DNA of 64,000 bases from Coenobita brevimanus. Lineage: Eukaryota; Arthropoda; Malacostraca; Decapoda; Coenobitidae. Position numbers and translations under genes: made by a program. The stretch lies in assembly GCA_032717465.1 (NCBI GenBank), contig CM064669.1, positions 41,823,713-41,887,712 on the forward strand, read 5' to 3'. Below, piece by piece: positions 55,841 through 64,000 of this stretch. Under the pieces are notes generated by a model. It saw only the letters and a program-made list of their open reading frames with translations, made no database searches and was not told the origin of the DNA. The stretch's first letter is position 1, and every line of letters begins with the position of its first letter.

Positions 55841-56190
55841 CCGCTCGCTGGTGCAGTGGTAACGTTCTCGCTTGCCAACTGGTGGACGGGAGTTCGCGCC
55901 TCGCTCGGGTTGCGAATAGTTTCACTGACGAAGTGGGTGGTTACTGTCCCCCTTGAGCAAGGGGACGGGTGTGTGTGTGTGTGTGTGTGAAGGTCACAGC
56001 CTTGCCCTTAGTTCGGACTATATGAGCTCTCAGCTCCCTTCCGGGAGGGTAAAAGCTGACGATCACGACCATCAAGTGATCCTGACCGACCCGGTAAATA
56101 CACACACACACACACACACAGGCGATTACATTATCGCCTCGCAAGGCGGGTAGTAACTACCCAGGACCCAGGATGTATCGAGGGACAGGC
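55841..56190 (+). mobile_element. tRNA-Gly-like SINE
   Basis: 55841-55913 aligns with tRNA-Gly: A box TGGTGCAGTGG (55849-55859), 'ttctcgcttgcca' in the place of the anticodon arm (ttctcgcctgcca in the gene), and a B-box-like GAGTTCGCGCC (55890-55900). The body carries (GT)n (55968-55988) and (CA)n (56099-56120), which are complementary to each other. The end 'aataagtaataataaataaa' (56195-56217) is a simple tail. The altered acceptor and T arms make it a retroposon rather than a functional tRNA gene. Only one copy is in the window, so the boundaries are approximate. Confidence 0.7.
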
Positions 56191-56650
56191 AACAAATAAG
56201 TAATAATAAATAAATAAAGCTGAAATAATTGAGAAATGTGCTTGTGAGTGTCCTAAACTCAGTATCGCGACCCACCTTAAGAAACGCAGTTATGAATCAA
56301 TGGATAAATAAATAAATGAATAATAAACATAAAGTAAAAGCTGCAATAATAATAGGCGAAAGTGCTCGCAGGTCTCTGACACCACAAGAACACGTCCCAC
56401 TTTAAGAAACCCATTTATGAATAGGTAAAGAAGGTAGGAAAAAAAAAGGAAAGAAAATTTGTAATAAAAACAGAGGGAGGTGCTTTTGATCCCTAGCCCC
56501 GCAAAAACGCGTCCCACCATCAAAAACAATTAGGAATAACTAATTAAAGAAAAGGAAAAATAAAGAAAATAAAAGTTGTAATAAAAAAGAGAGAGGTGCT
56601 CGTGCCTTCCTAAGCTCACAAAAACGCGTCCCACCCTAAGAAGCCCATTA
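56191..56650. repeat. Tandem array, unit about 117-125 bp
   Basis: 'cgcg(t/a)cccacc' with following 'ttaagaaac.ca.ttatgaat' occurs at 56266, 56390, 56509 and 56625. 'gtgct(c/t)gt' and a 'aataaa' run precede each. Four units. Confidence 0.8.
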
Positions 56651-56754
56651 GGTTGACGCTCCAGTGAACCCCAACAAAACCCAGCTAGACAATTCACCCG
56701 CTACTAATTAAAAAGATAAGCGCAAAAGGCTCCTGGGGGAGGGGGGTGGAGTTT

Positions 56755-57170
56755 GGAGTCTGTTGTTCCTCATCACCAACAACAATGAAGACCGAGTTCA
56801 TTACCTTTTAGAGATTATATATATGATAATGATATTTACAGAGTTCCTTTGCATCTCGGACCTGGGCCACAAATATTTTCAGCCTACTCAGTACTGAATA
56901 GTTTCTTTTGTTTCTCATCTTTGGCCACGATGTACTCAGAATTCATAACATTTTAGAGATGATATAAAACTCTGTGATAGCGATATTAGCACAACCCCCA
57001 AACTCTGGAAATTTTTTTTTTTTTTTTTTTTTTTCATTCGTCTTTGTTTTGTTTTGTTTTCGACACCTGACTAGAATTTTGCTCCTCACTGCTGGCGAAC
57101 TCGGAGACTGGATTCATTACATTTTAGTTATGTGCACCCGCGCTGATATCATGTTGGAAATGGTAAATTA
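56755..57170. repeat. Degenerate tandem repeat (E family), unit about 145 bp
   Basis: 'ctcatcaccaacaacaatga..gttcattaccttttagagatta', 'tctcatctttggccac..attcataacattttagagatga' and 'cctcactgctggcgaac..gattcattacattttagttatg' are three successive units. A poly-T (57012-57034) sits in the second. The same family recurs at 58930-59220. Confidence 0.65.
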
Positions 57171-58075
57171 GCGCAAAATTTTTCATCATCCGAAATACAG
57201 AAAACGGTACAAAAAGATCTAGGTCTTCTTTGATGCATTTAAGGGGTAACTTAGGTCAACGTTATTGGCTGGTTGTAGTGGTATTCTTTAATGGGTGCAA
57301 TGAAGGGGGATAATCTCGTTCAGTTGTCTTCCTTAATTGAGCACACACACTTCTGAACCTTTCCTGTACGATTTGTGAACTCACCTTCCTTCAGTAACGG
57401 TACATGGCAGTGTTCACTACACTCCAAAAGTCAGCAGGCAAGGGGGCAGCTCCAGTATTACGTAAGAGTTATGAAATGGTCTGACAATCACTGCCGAGAG
57501 TAGATGTAAAAAAAATAAAATAATAAAAACTTGGTGCCCTTTCCCTATGAAAATTTTGGAAGGTTCTCATCTACTTTCACTCATAAAATTTTCGAAGCTA
57601 GGAAAACAAAAGGCATGATGAAAGAGAAACGTTGTCTTATGAAAACTTGTTAGCGAACTGAATTAGCAGTAGGGGTTGATAGTTTGTCTTGCTCTGAATC
57701 ATAAGTGTGATTGGGAGCAAAGCAAACCTTCACCCGAGAGGGCGTGGACGGCCCGAACGAGGCTGAGCGTGGGAGTGGTTGAGTAAAGCCTGTCGCATGT
57801 AAATTATGATGCCCATTTTTGGTTTTGTTGGTCTAGAACGCTCATGCAAGCGGTTTCGTCCTGGGTTGGCCATGGAAAACCACTTCTACCTTTCTCTTTC
57901 ATCAAATTCTGCATGCCTTTCAGATGAATGGAACAGCTGCTTGTACGAGTTTTTCATTTTTTTCCTTGATAAACACTTAGATGAATAACATTTTTGCCTA
58001 GTTTATTATAAGTGTTTTTATATCATTAGACTAAGCGCGCGCGCCCTCAGGCCTTCAGCTTGTGGATGGCTTTAC
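57171..58075. other. Intergenic, no feature recognised
   Basis: A 60-residue frame (57806-57988) has no known motif. A 'gcgcgcgc' word at 58036. No repeat match found. Confidence 0.4.
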
Positions 58076-58600
58076 CATCCATCCATCCATCCATCCATCA
58101 TCTATTCCTGTGTTGCCCCATGAGGAGCGTAGCAGCCCGGGGCTAGGTAAGTTGGTGATGGCAGTTAAGATGAGAGTGACCAGACTCACTCATCCCTGAG
58201 TGGCATTACGTGAGCAATAAACCCCAATCACCCCTTCGATATAAACCTTCACCGGCTTAATCCGATTGGAGCGCCTTAATTACGTACTAAACCACCAGGC
58301 GCCATAATTTGCTTATATGGTTACCACCCAGCGTAGTAATTGGTTTCCTGGTGTACAAGAAACCATTTGGCTTGTCACTCAATGCAGAGTCACCCACAGC
58401 CAGAAGGAAATGGAATGAATGAAGGAAAGAAAGACAGAAGATAGAGTGTAAAGTTACCCATAGACAGAAAGAAGAGGAAAGAATTAAGGAAAGGAAGACA
58501 GAAGAGGAAGGAAGGAAGGAAAAGAGGAAAGGGCAGTCACATGAGAGCAGCACTACATCGAGTGAGTGGATGGTACGCGCCCCCACCTACCACATAGGAT
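58076..58600 (-). mobile_element. S-family SINE-like repeat, copy E (near full length)
   Basis: (CATC)n at 58078-58098 (3' tail). tRNA-like segment near 58240-58300 on the minus strand; two polypurine blocks. The 5' end 'ctacatcgagtgagtgg', then 'gcgcccccacctaccacat', at the right. About 520 bp. Confidence 0.85.
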
Positions 58601-58929
58601 GGCTCTATCTGGTACAAAAATATAATTTATAATGATATATACAGATCTCCCTATACCCTCTTTGCTCTAAATTTGCAGTCTCACCATTTTGAATACATAG
58701 CTTTGACAAGAGATAAATATTTAAATATGGTCCTAGTCACAGAGTTATGGAACGAATGCCGAGCCATCGTATTGTCAAATTCTTCCATTCGACTAGATGA
58801 AATAAGCCACAGAAGGACAAATATCTGGGTCTGTTTAAGGTAGAACGACTTTAGCTACACATTTTCTGCCTTCTCACTGCGGTATGATTTATTTTTCGCT
58901 CCATCTCCTACGACATAATTTCTACCTAC
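58601..58929. other. Intergenic, no feature recognised
   Basis: AT-rich without recognisable content. Confidence 0.4.
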
Positions 58930-59225
58930 TGGCTACTGTACGATTTCTTTTTCTCTTCCTCACTGACGACAATGGTGACTGGATTCATTACCTTTTGGTG
59001 GTGATATAAATGATAATGATATTTACAGAGCACCCTAATTGCTCGGGAACTGTGATATACTTTCAATCTAACTGACTACAAAAAAATTTATTTTATTCTT
59101 CATCACTGGCAACATAGGAACCTGAATTCATTAGCTTTTGGAAATAATATAAATGATAATGAATTTTACGACTCCCCTAACTGCTCGGAAGCGGACCACA
59201 TTTTTTGAACCCTCAGAGTATAAAA
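58930..59225. repeat. Degenerate tandem repeat (E family), two units
   Basis: 'cctcactgacgacaatgg..gattcattaccttttggtggtgatataaatg' and 'ttcatcactggcaacatagg..attcattagcttttggaaataatataaatg' are about 145 bp apart. Both continue 'gataatga..tttac' and 'ctaa.tgctcgg'. Confidence 0.7.
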
Positions 59226-59536
59226 TATTGTGCTTTTTTCTATTGCCGCGCGTCATGATAAAAAAAATAATAACAATCGCACGAAGTTTTTTTTTTCAAT
59301 CACCTCTACCTCATGGGAATGACTCTGGCCAGTGCTGGGGTCTTGTAGTTTGTGGCATTAGTCGATGTTAATCCTTCTGGCTAAGGGCCTCTTTCTTGAT
59401 AATTTTATTCTTGCTACTACGTGACGGTTTTGTTCATCTTCTGGAAAACCTTTTCAGAGTGGAGGAACCTAACCCACCAGCGACCAGAAAACAGGAGTAT
59501 AAGCATGGGATTTAGCTACAGTGATACTTAACCGTA
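59226..59536. other. Intergenic, no feature recognised
   Basis: Ends in TA (59535-59536), the expected target of the mariner-type element that follows. Confidence 0.4.
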
Positions 59537-59596
59537 CTGCGGAGTGTCCCAAAAGTTACTGCGCACTGGAATATTTAATATATACCTAATAATAAC

Positions 59597-60134
59597 AAGA
59601 AGCGGTGCCAAGGCACTGCAAGTCCGTCCCCGGCAGTCATTTTAGAGCTGACATATAAACACAACAGGATGTCTAGTCAAAGATGTCACATATCAGATTT
59701 GGAGTAACTCGGATGAAAATTGACGATTTTAAACCCATCTGAAATTTTAGGCCCGACCGACCTGAAACTGACCTCCCTACCGCTAACTGGGGGGTGACCC
59801 CGCTGATGTCATGAGGCATGTTACTGGATGCAGATTCGAAAGATGCACATCTAGGTTTTGGTTTCATGTCGATATGACGATCTTGAAAGGAGTTATGGCG
59901 GAAAAAAAAAAAAAAAAAAACCGTTTTTTTTTTTTTTTTTTTTTTTTTTCCAGCCTGGGCCTTGGCCCAGTTTGGCCGAAAATTTAATAAGGTGATTAGA
60001 AGGTCATAGCCCATTATCCCTGTAATTGTAATCAAAATCACACCGGTAGTTTTCGCATAAAGTTGTTGGCAGACAGACAAACAAACGTAGTGAAAACAAT
60101 ACCCGTTCCCGAGCCCCTCCGGGGCGGGAACGGG
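59597..60134 (+). mobile_element. K-family non-autonomous element, copy 2, nested
   Basis: Matches 22530-23084. It starts aagaagcggtgccaaggcac (with a small hairpin) and ends with a GC-rich hairpin, cccgttcccgagcccctccg, then 'gggcgggaacggg'. The flanks read TAATAATAAC on both sides (59587-59596 and 60135-60144), a perfect 10-bp direct repeat, so the 538-bp boundaries look exact. Part of that repeat (aac on the left, taata on the right) also occurs at copy 1, so some bases may belong to the element. Confidence 0.85.
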
Positions 60135-60283
60135 TAATAATAACCTTGGCGAGTCCTTTGCATGACACGGCGTCACTTTGGCGAGACTCCCGCAGCTGCT
60201 CGCGCAGTCGTCCGGTCACCGGTGCATAGCAGAAGTAGGAGTACTGCGGTGGAAGTGTGAGCAGGGTTAACTGTCTTGGCCGA

Positions 60284-60733
60284 ATGACAATGGTGTTGAC
60301 GACTGAGGAGAGAGTGTTCCTGGTGGAGCATGTGTTTTGTAACGATGATAAATACACTGAGGACGTTCAGCAAAAGTTTGCGAATCAATTTCCAGATGCA
60401 CTAGTTCCCTACCGTAATGTGTTGCTAAATCTGATAAACAAATGTCACGAAACAGGCAGTGTGCAAGATGCCCCCCAGTTTGGTAGGCCAACCACTTCAG
60501 AAGAAACAGTTCTCGACATCCAGGACAGGATGCTCCAGAGTCCAAGTAAGTCTGTGAAACGGTTGACTCAACAGGTCCACGTGTCAAAGAGTACAGCTTA
60601 CAGGATTCTGAAGACAAAGTTGAAGTTGCATCGGCACAGGGTGTCTGCAGTGCATCAGCCGAAGGTGGCAGAGCACTGGATCCGTGTCAGTTACTACACC
60701 TGGTTTCAAAACTTCCTTGTTGAGGAAGGTTAG
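60284..60733 (+). CDS. Truncated mariner-type transposase, DNA-binding half only
   Basis: The start MTMVLTTEERVFLVEHVF at 60284 is chosen because it is the first ATG and family proteins start this way. The 149-residue frame contains the N-terminal helix-turn-helix (KYTEDVQQKFANQFPDALVP, then LINKCHETGSVQDAP) and a second one (SVKRLTQQVHVSKSTAYRIL). In between is GRPTTSEETVLDIQDRMLQS, a GRP(S/T) linker typical of the superfamily. It continues to the phrase YYTWFQNFLVEEG and stops. The catalytic DD(E/D) domain (usually another 150-200 residues) is absent because the sequence changes to a LINE fragment at about 60737. It is intact as far as it goes. Whether it is transcribed is unknown; a bare DNA-binding half could act as a repressor, which is speculation. 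Confidence 0.75.
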   Translation: MTMVLTTEERVFLVEHVFCNDDKYTEDVQQKFANQFPDALVPYRNVLLNLINKCHETGSVQDAPQFGRPTTSEETVLDIQDRMLQSPSKSVKRLTQQVHVSKSTAYRILKTKLKLHRHRVSAVHQPKVAEHWIRVSYYTWFQNFLVEEG

Positions 60734-60736
60734 GAA

Positions 60737-60865
60737 ATCCTCGTTGTCTCTCCATTCTATCCCTTCATCCCTCTGTCTCATCCTTTGTCCCTCCTCCTCT
60801 CCCCCTCTACCTCATTCACGTATTCTCGAGTAAGTCTCATTCTCCATCCTCTCCATATGGCCACA
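60737..60865 (-). mobile_element. RTE-like LINE 3' fragment
   Basis: 'ctctccattctatcccttca', 'ccctcctcctctccccctct' and 'agtctcattctccatcctct', then 'ccatatggcca', parallel 53030-53140. It replaces the missing right half of the mariner element and runs into a triplet microsatellite. Confidence 0.65.
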
Positions 60866-60998
60866 GTAGTAGTGGTTATAGTAGTAGTAGTAGTAACAGT
60901 AATAATAATAATAATAATAATAGTAATAGTAATAGTAATAATAATAATAAAAATAATGATAATAACAGTAACAATAATAAAAGTAATAATAATGATCT
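60866..60998. repeat. (TAG)n/(TAA)n microsatellite
   Basis: Triplet repeat of about 130 bp, mixed TAG and AAT units. Confidence 0.96.
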
Positions 60999-61289
60999 TC
61001 CAGTGCCAGACAGCAGTAACAAAAAACGGTAAAATCCAGTTCCATGTTAACCCTAATGAGGTATTGGCGCCGAGGCTTGGTTACCCCCTCAGGGATTGGA
61101 CTTATTAGCCTTGCCCAGAAACCAAGACATAAAAAAAAAAAAAAAGAAAAAAAAGAAAAAAAGAAAGCCATATCTCCGTCTCATAAACATGACCGAAAAA
61201 CCTCTCTCCACTAGGGTATTGGAACCGATGATGGTGTACTGTACAGGGCTTCGGGCAATAGTTCTTTTACACTCTGGGATTCCGAATTA
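60999..61289. other. Intergenic with A-rich tract
   Basis: A-rich run at 61131-61168. Nothing else recognised. Confidence 0.4.
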
Positions 61290-61565
61290 ATCCCTTTAGT
61301 ACGAATACGCTCTTTCCAATTTGTTGTAGGTGGCTTTAAACTATATTTTGCAATTTTTTACCTTAACCTGGCCCAAATTTTTGTCTTTTGGCAGCATGTT
61401 TCAAAAGGTCAGCTGAGGAAAAAGACAATACTCCGCTCTCCATCTTGTTACATCGTCACTAGCATTGTATTCCAGTGTTAACCTGGTGTATAACAGCATT
61501 GATGATGTCGAGATGGCAGTTTTAGGCCAGGTTAGAGTAAAAGCAGTACACAGTATATTGCCTTC
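61290..61565. repeat. Isolated copy of the long-period repeat
   Basis: 'taacctggcccaaatttttg', 'tttggcagcatgtttc', 'actagcattgtattccagtg', 'gatggcagttttaggccagg' and 'ttagagtaaaagcag' follow the order of 11713-11910 and 12203-12375. The second half (gcggtca module) is absent. Confidence 0.65.
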
Positions 61566-61933
61566 AGCAACCAACGTCCCCCATCCTAGTGAAGGGATTC
61601 CTGAAGGCTATAATTACCCCCCCCCCCAGTTCGAAAAGTCCCCCACAGCTGCACATAAACATCCGGTAATAGCAAGGATAAAGAAAGCAATACCTCATGG
61701 GATGGACGACGATAACGAAAAGAGATTCCAATCTCACAGAATGGCGTGAAATATATTGGTAGCCATGCAAGATATCGTTCGGTTCTGACACATGAAAGTA
61801 TAAGAGAATCACTGACCGAGGCTGTACAGTAGACCTCTACACCGCCAGATACACACGCCCAAAATATTCCCTGGCTGCCGGTGGGCGTAGTGAAGAAATT
61901 AGGGTGAGAGACGCACAGGGGAAGGAAGGCTGG

Positions 61934-61934
<1 letters not shown>
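61566..61934. other. Intergenic, no feature recognised
   Basis: The 94-residue frame at 61465-61749 has no known motif. C run at 61618-61627. Confidence 0.4.

Positions 61935-62002
<68 letters not shown>
61935..62002. repeat. (GA)n microsatellite
   Basis: Uninterrupted run of about 66 bp. Confidence 0.98.
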
Positions 62003-62003
<1 letters not shown>

Positions 62004-62640
62004 ATGCCCTTTGAATTTGAGGTTTGAAGCGCCAACCAGAGTGGATTTTCAGGGTGACCGATGGAAGTAAGGATGCAGATAAGATTTACCTAACATAGTC
62101 CTGCATATGCAGGTATGTTTGTAAGTCACGCCTCGCGCCGCGGTTTCAGTAGTCCAGAAAGTATAAAGTGCGTCCAAACCAAATGCTTGCTGGTGCGGAC
62201 AGATGCAGGTGGAAGTTTTGCATCACTTTAACCTATACAAGTGGCCACACTCGACGCAGGCGGGTTTGAGCCAGTTTATATTGTTCACAGTGATGCGAAT
62301 TTCCCACCTATAACCTTCCTCCCCAGTAGGCATTTGGTGTGGACGCTGCCTGAGTCTGCTAAAGTTTCCATCTGGACTGACTACTCAACAAGCGTACTCC
62401 AGTCACACTCTTTACTTAACTAGATTTGGTCCGCTTGCCCTTCGTTGGTTCATTTCGTTAATATGAGTAGAGTGTACCATTAGATTCAGTGTGTCCTCCA
62501 GTATACGTATTCACAAACTCCTAACATTTAAGGAGGGGCAAAACAGGCTCAGCAGTAGACACGTTCTTGGTGAATTAGTCAGTAGGGTTAGGAAATAAAC
62601 ACAAACTCAGAGAAAGGTGCATATCAAGGTGAGTATGTAA
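62003..62640. other. Intergenic, no feature recognised
   Basis: No coding or repeat call. A GC-richer stretch near 62130-62350. Confidence 0.4.
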
Positions 62641-62870
62641 ACGCAGGGGAGGTAAATATGTAAACCAGCTTGAGAAAACTGACACGACTTAAATGTCAAG
62701 TTCAGCTAAACATACACGACTGAGGCAGATGTGTATATCAGGGTGAGCAAATAGACAAGAACCAGGTAAATTTGTGAGCAGAGTTAGCAAATAGACAGGA
62801 GTCGGAGCAAATGTGCGAGTCCAAGTACTCAAACAGGGCGGCCAAGGAGCAGTGGAAGAAACCCCGCGGC
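62641..62870. repeat. Degenerate minisatellite
   Basis: 'gagcaaatagacaagaac', 'tagcaaatagacaggagtc' and 'gagcaaatgtgcgag' words recur at about 62745, 62785 and 62805, with looser copies before. The unit is about 40-45 bp. Confidence 0.45.
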
Positions 62871-63019
62871 TGAGAGTCACTTCATTGGTGGCGCCGTGTG
62901 TGGAGGAGATACGAGAGCGTAGCCGGGTGGAGTGGTGGGTGGAGGGTGGTGTGAGGTAGGAGGAGGAGAGGAGTGGAGTGAGGCAGGAAGAGACTGGGAG
63001 AGAAGGAGGACGAGGAGAT

Positions 63020-63830
63020 GAACTAGACTGAGGTGAGTGAGTGAGTGAGTGGGGGATGAGTGAGTGTGAAGTGCGTGAGACGAGTGAGTGGTATGTGAGT
63101 GAACGTGAGATGGCCGTGAATGAGAGGTAAATGAGTGTGTGAAGTGGGCGTGAGGGTGAGAGGTGAGGGAGTGTGAGATGTAAGTAAGAGTGTGAGGTGA
63201 GTGTTTGAGGTGAATGAGTGTGTGAAGTGAGCCAGAGTGAATGTTTGAGGCGAGTGAAAATGTGAGTGTGTGTAGTAAAGTAGTGTGTGTGACGAGCATG
63301 TGAAGTGAAAGGAGAGTGGGAGGCGAGAGTGTGAGGTGAGCGAGTGTCGGTGAGTGTGGTGAGTTAGTGTGAGGTGAGTGTAAGAAGTGAGTGTGAGTGT
63401 GATCTGAGTGAGTACGTGGGATGAGTGCAAGTGTGAGGTGAGTGTGTGAAATGAGTGAGTGAATGTGTGAGTGGGAGGTGAGTGAGTGTGGGAGTGAGTG
63501 TGAGTGTAATCTGAGTGAGTACGTGGGATGAGTGCAAGTGTGGGGTGAGAGTGTGAGGTGAGTGTAAGAAGTGAGTGTGAGTGTGATCTGAGTGAGTACG
63601 TGGGATGAGTGCAAGTGTGAGGTGAGTGTGTGAAGTGAGTGAGTGAATGTGTGAGTGGGAGGTGAGTGAGTGTGAGTGTAATCTGAGTGAGTACGTGGGA
63701 TGAGTGCAAGTGTGGGGTGAGTGTGTGAAGTGAGTGAGTGAATGTGTGTGTGGGAGGTGAGGGAGTGAATGAGTGTGAAGTGAACAAGAGTATTACGTGT
63801 GTGAGAATGCGAGTTGATGACAAGTTGAGT
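63020..63830. repeat. G-rich minisatellite with higher-order structure
   Basis: Built from GTGAGTG and GTGAGGTGA words. A higher-order marker, 'atctgagtgagtacgtggg', occurs at 63402, 63509, 63585 and 63681 (spacings 107, 76, 96) and is followed each time by 'atgagtgcaagtgtg.ggtga'. The long minus-strand frames (245 and 266 residues, rich in S, H, T and L) are translations of this array. Confidence 0.92.
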
Positions 63831-64000
63831 AAAAGGTAAAGAAGTGAAAGTGGAAAAGGTGCCTGAGTATTAGTGAATGAAAGACTGACTTGAATGCTAC
63901 GCTGTGAGGTGAACGAGATTTTGAGATGAATAATAGAGAGAGGATGAACTTCGAAGAGAGGTGTTTAGATGAGAGATTTGTAATAGACAAAAATGGGGGT
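63831..64000. other. Window end, no feature recognised
   Basis: AG-rich sequence with decaying similarity to the array. Confidence 0.4.

Larger units (their letters stand above)
59537..60733 (+). mobile_element. Mariner-type DNA transposon remnant
   Basis: Preceded by TA, it begins 'ctgcggagtgtcccaaaag', then 'ttactgcgcac', a terminus of the kind seen on mariner-type elements whose transposase carries this helix-turn-helix. A K-family repeat (59597-60134) is inserted between this end and the transposase (60284). The right half, including the catalytic domain and right terminus, is missing and replaced by a LINE fragment. Confidence 0.65.

Noticed and set aside
55841..55913. Functional tRNA-Gly gene
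   Set aside because: Acceptor and T arms do not pair properly and the B box departs from consensus; repeat-like body and tail follow.
62877..63823. 245- and 266-residue minus-strand frames
   Set aside because: Rich in S, H, T and L; overlapping frames both open because the G-rich minisatellite lacks stop codons on that strand.

Overview
This window looks like repeat-saturated intergenic DNA from an arthropod, most likely a decapod crustacean. The organism call is an inference. It rests on very dense, long (TA)n, (CA)n, (CT)n and (TAG)n microsatellites, animal transposon families (piggyBac, a mariner-type transposase, several non-LTR retrotransposons), tRNA- and 5S-derived SINE-like elements, and the lack of bacterial-style gene packing. 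I found no convincing host protein-coding gene. Every protein I can recognise belongs to a mobile element, and all but one short reading frame are visibly broken.

Layout. 0.1-6 kb: old degenerate tandem repeats, a small inverted-repeat element (2714-3130) nested in another repeat, a LINE fragment, a 20-bp minisatellite (4240-4800) and microsatellites. 6.0-10.1 kb: a piggyBac element of about 4.1 kb. It has 14-bp terminal inverted repeats, a transposase broken by one frameshift and one stop, and a 150-bp tandem array in its non-coding arm. The element sits inside a copy of a short palindromic (foldback) repeat. 11-17.4 kb: three copies of a long composite repeat carrying an internal 31-bp minisatellite, plus a 5S-rRNA-derived SINE-like element (15226-15414). 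17.4-20.9 kb: an AC-rich minisatellite invaded by two LINE fragments. 20.9-39 kb: dispersed small repeats, microsatellites and several independent 120-190 bp degenerate tandem arrays. 39-46 kb: a LINE 3' end, a tandem duplication of about 1.1 kb, pyrimidine-rich DNA, a decayed LINE, and a foldback element split by a SINE-like repeat. 46.6-54.5 kb: a LINE cluster made of a Jockey/R1-like element carrying an inserted LINE tail, a CR1/Jockey-like element that cuts another repeat, and an RTE-like element. 55.8-64 kb: a tRNA-Gly-like SINE, more tandem arrays, a mariner remnant carrying a nested 538-bp repeat, and a G-rich minisatellite.

How the parts relate. The main theme is nesting: piggyBac in a foldback repeat, LINE in LINE, LINE in minisatellite, SINE-like repeat in foldback element, small repeat in mariner. 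A second theme is tail sharing. The 5S-derived element ends in nearly the same sequence as the RTE-like LINE, which suggests that the LINE machinery mobilised it. A third is a family of short palindromes, present at 14 or more places, whose consensus ends are CCAGACGATTTTATTCA and its reverse complement. I see no evidence of a multi-gene functional system. The most original material is in the small non-autonomous repeats.
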